The position numbers were made by a program, and so were the translations under genes. From assembly GCA_015680685.1 (NCBI GenBank), contig MNCI01004661.1:870757-934756 (forward strand): a stretch of 64,000 nt of DNA. Reading direction: 5' to 3'. This document shows, in pieces, positions 58,101 to 64,000 of this stretch. The notes beneath the pieces are model-generated. The model worked only from the letters and a program-made list of their open reading frames with translations, was not told the origin of the DNA and made no database searches. This stretch comes from Gnetum montanum. Its lineage: Eukaryota; Streptophyta; Gnetopsida; Gnetales; Gnetaceae. Each line of letters begins with the position of its first letter. Within the stretch, counting starts at the first letter, position 1.

Positions 58101-59680
58101 GAAATTTTTAAATTAGAATATTTCAAAAAATACAAGGAGTTTTTGAATGAATTTGGGGTCTATGAAGTCTTAGAAAAGCCAAAAATATAATGAAATTATT
58201 GAAGAGTGTCTTTAAAAGCTCAAAAATTCAAAAATTTGATGGAGAATGTGTGAATTAAAGAAAATACTTAAAGGAGCACATGGTTGGATGCAAAAAATGG
58301 ATGCACAAAAGATTTTGATTCCAAAAATGCCTAAGGATAAGGTGCTTAACAATCCCAACCAAGAGATATGCAAGTAGGTCCTCCCCCATAGTAGGCGCAT
58401 GCACTATTTTCCCTTGTATAAGCTCAACCCAAGGAGTCTATGGACTTCACAAGTGATTAATGATTTATGAAAGTTAAGGAAAAAAACCTAGAAGATTTTA
58501 TTGAAGAATTCAAGTACATCAGACAAAGACAACAAATAAGAACATGAACACTAGTAGTGAGGTGAATTATGGACACCATGGATGGATGATGGAGAAGGTG
58601 GAATGGAGTTCTGAATTGTGGTCATAAGAAGTCCCTTGTTGATTTATATTTAAATGACTTGAGAAAATCCATCCTCAGTCTAAACCAAAACAAACTACTT
58701 TTAGTGACTTCACATCATCACTCCAAGACTTATCCACCCCCTTGAGACACAAGAGTGCTTCCATAGAACAACTACCATTCATTAGGAGAAGAAAAGATAA
58801 GAGGGCCTTAGTTAGAGGGGACCTTTAGGCATGAGTTACATGTCTTTTTAGTCCCATAACTAGTGCTTGTAGCCCATTTATTTATCTAAGCGATGTGCGT
58901 TGAATTTTCATCCTTTTTTGTTTTTTTTTTCATTATATTTTTTCTTTCTCTTCTTATTTTTTTTCTTCAGATGAAAACCACACCATGCAAAGCCTTATTT
59001 AACTTCTTGTTTATGGTTAACATGGAATGATAAGAAGTCTATGAAAACACCCATGCACCCAAGTAAGTAGAAGAGTACAAAGAGTAGTGAATCCCCTTGA
59101 AGTCACACCCTATGCAACCCTTTGAATCCTCCCTAATTCTGAAAACCATCAAGGTCACAAATTTATTAAAGATTTATTTAGTAAAAGGGACCTCATATTC
59201 CCAAAATGAGAAAAATCATAGATTTTTGTGGATGGGTGGATGTCATGGACTCATTATGTGTCCCATGAAAAAGAAACCATGCCTTTGTTATGGGTACAAA
59301 AATTTAAAAATAGAAACCAAACATTAGCAAACAAAAACATTAAGCACAAACCACCATTAAGAAAAACTATGGCACCACTATGTACTATTAGCACAAAGCA
59401 TGTTTATTAACATAAATTAGAAAATCACACTAAAATAAAGTAAAATATATAAGAAAGTATAAATTATTTAAGAAATATTTAAATGTACTAACAATGGTGT
59501 AAAACAAAAATAGTATAAAATAGGAAAAAAGCATTAAAATCAAAAAGGTATAAGATAAACAATTTGTAAAAATAAAAATGTGTAAAAACTAAAAAGCCAT
59601 GTATATGATTAGCATGGATGGCCATCTCCACCAAAACTGAGTTGGAAGGAGGAGATCCAAAAAATTGAGTGTGGTTGTCC
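58101..59680 (-). other. Post-integrase spacer of element D
   Basis: No gene. Holds the T-rich repeat (59405-59590), the A-tract module (58888-58990), and the GGGGAGGACC box (58375-58391, one extra G), in the same order as in C. Confidence 0.6.
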
Positions 59681-59689
59681 ATCCATTAA

Positions 59690-60900
59690 GGTATTTATTA
59701 CACTAGTTTTCTTGGGCTCATGGAAAGGCTTTGCCTATTGGATGTTCATCAACTACTTCTTATTTGGGCTTTTAGGTTTGTATATGATCATAGTCCTGGA
59801 AAGAAAGTTTTCATCATTTATATAAAGGCCCTCCCACAATGTTTGGAATTTGATTTTTTGAGGAACATATGTGGGGTTCCAATAAAGGACCTTATCCCTA
59901 GCTTGAAGTTCGATCCTTCTAATTCACAGGCTATGTTGTTGTTTGTTGAATGTCTTGTGCACTTTATTCAAGGACAAGGCAACTAATTGATTTTCATCTA
60001 GCACATTTAGGTTCATCAGTCGTTCATTTTGTAGTAGACTTAAGTCAAGGTCCAAGTCATAGGCTATTGAGAGTGTGCAGAGCTAAAATTGAATTTGAAG
60101 CATTGGCAGTTTTCCATACAACAACTCAAAAGAAGAGTAGCCAATAGAAAGTTTCCATGTTGAGTGGTAGTCCCAAAAGGCATCATTGAGTTTTTTGCTC
60201 CAATATCTCCTATATTTGCTAACAATTCTCATTAGGATCTTCATGATCTCCCTCTTGGTAACTTCTACTTGACCATTGACTTAGGGGTGGTAGGGTGTTG
60301 TTAATTTATGTTCAACCCCTAAGCATTGCATAAGCTTGTGAAAGGTAGCACCTATAAAATGGGTTTCATTATTAGAAATTATTTCATGTGGCACCTCAAA
60401 CCTATTTATAATGTGCTAATATACAATCAAGTAGTAGTAAATGATTTGCAATCAACAACGGTTGGTGCTTCAGCCCATTTGGTATAGTAGTCAATAGCTA
60501 TGATAATATAGGTCTTTCTGTTAGACATGGGTGTGATGGAACCCATGAAATCTAGGACCCATATGTCAAAGGATTCTAATGGTTGAATCCACTATTGAGG
60601 ATCCTCCATTTGCATGGTTATCCCACCATTGCATTAACAATGTTCACATGATAAGATGAACTAGTGGGCATCCCTAAAGATTGTGGGCCAATAGTATCCT
60701 ACCATTAGGATTTTATGGCTGTGCATCTCTTACATAGTGGCCTCCACAAGGGCCTTCGTGAGCATCTTGGATAACACATAATTGATTTACATCAAAGACA
60801 CATTAACAAACTAGGCCATCAGCACACACCTTGTAAAGGTATCTGTTGATTTATATAGAGTGCTTGGCCTAATGAAGAAATTGTTGTTTCATTCTCTAGT
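59690..60900 (-). pseudogene. Element D integrase
   Basis: Minus strand, aligns with the C integrase throughout. Recognisable pieces: zinc-region HEGPCGGHY-like at about 60735-60765, core start at about 60545-60580 (the first acidic position reads as in VLDFMGSI), and the C-terminal region near 59960-60060. Strongly decayed with many stops. Confidence 0.7.
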
Positions 60901-60979
60901 CTAGATCTTATGGCATTTTCTAAGTGAGAAGGTAAGTGAGGATGTCATCATATCAATTGGATTTTATGGGCATTTGTTC

Positions 60980-62330
60980 ATTAATTTCACCAACAAAAAG
61001 GAGTTCATCTGGGAATTGGTTAGAAAGTTTGCTCTCCTTCTCTTTGTCATCTCATCATAATCGAGAGAAATGGTTAGTGATCAAATTCCTAGTCCTCTTT
61101 CAATCTACCATCATGAGATTGAATTCCTACAAGATCACAAACCACTGTATGATATGAGGACCTACTGTTGGCTTGTTCATAAGGAAACAAATGGCATTGT
61201 GATTAGTGTGTACAAGCACTTTGTATCTAAGCACATAGTGTTTGAACTTTTCCAAAGCATACACCACTACCATTAGTTCTTTCTCCATGGTAGTGTAATT
61301 CAACTATGCACCCACAATGCTTCAGCTTACACAATATATATAATATGGACGTTTTCAGTCATCCAACTACATAAGAATAGCTCCCAAGGCATAATTAGAT
61401 GCATTTGTCATGATATGGAATGGTTTGAACCAATTTGGGGCTCATAGAATTGAAGCTTCTATGAGTTTTTTCTTTAGCTATTGAAATGCATGTTCACACT
61501 TTTTGATCCAAATAAATGGAACATCCTTCTTTTTCAATTTAACCAATAATTTTATGATCTTATAGAAATTCTCTATAAATCATTGATAGTAACTAGTGTG
61601 TTCAAGGAATGACCAAACATCTTTTAAAGTTTCTAGTTAATGGATGATCCATTGGATGACCCTTATCTTTTGAAGGTCTACCTTGATCCCTTCCTGCGAA
61701 ATTTTATGCTCCAATACAATGCCTTCTTGGGCCATGAGCTAACTCTTTTTCCAATTGAATCATAGGTTGTTTCCATACATCTTTTGAGCACTTACTCAAG
61801 GTAATCCAAGGCTTGCTTGAATGTAGTGCCATAAGTGAAGAAGTCATCCATAAAAAATTCCACTCCATTTCTAATTTGCTGTTGAAAGATGCTTAAGACC
61901 AAGTGTTACATAGACCAGAAGGCATCTTGTGATATGTGAAGGTTCCCTAGGGACTTGTGAATGTTGTTTTGGCCTAGTCTTATGATGTAATCTAGATTTT
62001 GTTATAGCCACTATAACCATCCAAAAAGTTGTAATAGAAATACCCATATATGGTGTCCAACACCTAATTAACAAATGACAATGAAAAATGATTTTTGAAT
62101 GTTACCATGTTTAACAACCTAAAGTCAATGAAAACCCATCATTTGCCAACTTTCTTTAGCACTAGCACTAGTGGGTTGACCCACTCACTATTCGCAATGG
62201 GATAGATGAACCCTTCCCTGAAAAGTTGCTCAATCTCCTCTTTGATGATCTACTTCAATTTTGGGTTCAACTATCATTGTGGTTGCCTCCTTGGCTTCAT
62301 GGATGGATCAATATAAATGTGGTGTTGGAA
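60980..62330 (-). pseudogene. Element D reverse transcriptase and RNase H
   Basis: Minus strand. RT pieces: MKPRRQPQ, NSEWVNPLVLVLKK (about 62165-62205), IDFRLLN, NFLDGYSGYNKI (about 62015-62050) with catalytic Asp, KMPSGLCN, and FFMDDF at about 61835-61855 (active site kept). About 18 bases are missing just before the active-site box. RNase H follows (61010-61480) with HTNHNAI-like sequence at about 61195-61215. Many stops. Confidence 0.75.
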
Positions 62331-62339
62331 TATTAGTGG

Positions 62340-63200
62340 ATCAATTCTAGTGAGATCAAGATATAACTAGGAAAAGGCTATTGACCATCTATTGATCACT
62401 TTCAATAGTTTTTCTTTTTACTTAGAAGAAAGTTTGGTATTAAGTATGACTAGCATGCCATTTTTCAAGAATGCATATTCCAGGTCCGTAGGTAGAGTTT
62501 TCAACTCTAGGGGCTCTTGTTTGAAATTCTTAAGGATCTTCAACTCTTCCTAATTGGTATCATCATTTTCATTATCAGAGAGTTGGTGATGAACTTGCTC
62601 TAGTTCATCCATGCTTGCGTCATAAGTGCATGTCAGGCTCTCAGTAGTTTCCACGCACATTATGTTGCTTTTAGAATCAACAGTTAGCCACTAGGTACCC
62701 TCTTGTTTTATGGTTGTTGCATACAGAAACCTTTGAATATCTACTTCATGTGCAAATTGCTTGCACATGGAAATAGGTACTCATTTCATGAACCATAGTT
62801 TTTGCATGTAATTGCACCCTATATCGTTGTACGCGATGGATGGAATTCACTTCATCTCGATCTTTCCAAATGCATTTTCCTTAGATATCTCTAGGGAAAG
62901 ATCTCTTATGTCCATTCTTGCATCAAAAATGCTTAGCCATGCCCTTTCCATAATGATTGGAAAATCCCCCTTACAGTTTTTAACCTTGATTACTAGGAAA
63001 TTGGCAAGATAAGATCACCCACAAATAGTGGTCACAATTTCTTCTACTAGTCCCAATGAAATAGTAATGGATTGTTTTGATAATTCCAATCAAATATTGC
63101 TCTTTGTAAGAGGTAACAGGTTCCATGTAGTATACTTCTCATGAGAGATCAAGTTAACACGAGAACCTAAATCAAGAACAGCTTTACATGGTTCATTCCT
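62340..63200 (-). pseudogene. Element D protease and linker
   Basis: Minus strand. The active site reads DLGSRVNLIS (Ser to Leu, a transition) at about 63145-63175, followed by LPLTKSNI, LGLVEEIVTTICG, FPIIMERAWLS (Gly to Glu), and the linker CTYDASMDELEQVHHQ-like segment (62580-62640). Inactive. Confidence 0.7.
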
Positions 63201-63855
63201 AGCAATTTGTAAATACATAAGAGGACTCCTAGGATCAGCTAATTTCTTAGAAAGGTTACTAGCCTAGATCGAATCAAATACAACATAAGTAAGCATAACA
63301 ATATGTATTTTAGGTAGCATTTAGTTTGAAGGGTTCCTAATAGAATGGTTTGTAGAGGATGAGGAAGGAGCAGGATGACCAGCCACCTAAGTTTGTGAGG
63401 GCTTAGTGGCCCGTTGGATCTAAAAAATGGTCTTTTATAAACATGAGATTCCAAACCACTCAATTGATAAACTAATTTTAGATTGACAACTCTAGTAGCA
63501 TTGTGTTGATGTGGTTGGGCTAAAAGTTCATCTTGCATGGATAGAGCAGGTGGTAGCTATGTTGAAAAAGGAGGAATAGGTGTAGGAATAGGAGGAGGAT
63601 AAGGATTGAATGTGGTATCCATCTTAGAATGTGCAAAATGAGTTCTATAGTATTCGAGGAAATAGTAATGATGTTGAAAAGGAGAAACATGACTAGAAGA
63701 GTCACGTGGAGATAGGCGGTGTTAAATGTAATACGCATATGAATCTCGTTGTCTGTAAGGGTATTGCTACCTTGGTGGTGGCAATGCCCATGACTGTGGT
63801 TGCTGTCACTATTAATACTACTCATATGATTGTGGTGGAGTTTCACTTGGATAAT
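63201..63855 (-). pseudogene. Element D gag C-terminal tail
   Basis: Minus strand low-complexity tail between the Cys/His cluster and protease, matching A at about 20030-20600 (Pro/Ser/Tyr/Gln-rich; ATRVVNLKLVYQLSGLESHV near 63420-63500). Cut at 63855 by the B-family LTR; the capsid part of D is outside the window. Confidence 0.65.
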
Positions 63856-64000
63856 TGATGAGTGGCGAGGTACCCCTACACTCAACCATACGAATACGAG
63901 CGTACACGCGCGATCCGGTCGAACTCCGCAGACTAAATGCCTTAACGCCACAAGAAACACTTGGGGTTAATCGTTCGTTGTCTTCCCAGGCTTGCTTGTA
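63856..64000 (-). repeat. Start of a B-family LTR (element B2)
   Basis: TGATGAGTGGCGAGG...; the first 145 bases match the B LTRs closely and retain more CG dinucleotides than either, suggesting a younger copy. It reads as the 3' LTR of a minus element or a solo LTR. Expected target duplication: ATAAT (63851-63855), to be found beyond the window. Confidence 0.85.

Larger units (their letters stand above)
56205..63855 (-). mobile_element. Element D: truncated Athila-like element
   Basis: Same family as C. In minus order from the right: gag tail, protease, RT, RNase H, integrase, spacer, internal promoter, aORF with a large deletion, polypurine tract, and the inner part of the 3' LTR. The outer LTR part and the flank are lost at about 56205. 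On the right D is interrupted in the gag tail by a B-family LTR at 63856. Confidence 0.88.

Overview
This window is plant nuclear DNA and almost entirely layered, decayed LTR retrotransposons. The evidence is Ty3/gypsy-type gag, protease (PR), reverse transcriptase (RT), RNase H and integrase (IN) remnants on both strands, primer-binding sites of the tRNA-Asp type used by Athila-like plant elements, and one leucine-rich-repeat receptor kinase pseudogene. The density and nesting suggest a land plant with a large repeat-rich genome; a gymnosperm is only a guess. No intact host gene was found.

Layout. 1-2967: gag end and 5' LTR of minus element J. 4565-11597: two successive gag-only plus units, G and H. 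11598-13687: gag start and 5' LTR of minus element F. F, B and probably C sit inside an older minus element, E (pieces at 13688-14105, 34799-36797 and perhaps 50996-51330). 14106-34798: minus element B, with a perfect CATGG target duplication, a non-autonomous copy that keeps gag and PR but has lost RT-RNase H-IN. Inside B, at 17038-30394, lies plus element A, about 13 kb, with both LTRs and gag-PR-RT-RNase H-IN plus a further 951-codon frame (aORF). 36798-50995: minus element C, same architecture, with a solo LTR (49345-50155, target duplication CTAGT) inside its 5' LTR. 51331-56200: the only mostly non-transposon stretch, holding the receptor-kinase pseudogene. 56205-63855: minus element D, truncated at its 3' LTR and cut on the right by a new B-family LTR at 63856.

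How it works together. LTRs share TGATGAG...CTCATCA-like ends, a TATAAATA box and palindromic motif arrays upstream of that box. The most notable feature is behind integrase. In A, C and D, a second array plus TATA box is followed about 130-145 bases later by a splice-donor-like site, an internal copy of the polypurine-tract sequence, and an acceptor-like site directly before the aORF start codon. This looks like an internal promoter with a spliced leader driving an extra coiled-coil protein. B lacks both the internal promoter and the aORF. All coding frames are broken. In the gag-pol frame of A most stops are TAG, and LTR pairs differ mainly by transitions, as expected for long-methylated plant transposons.
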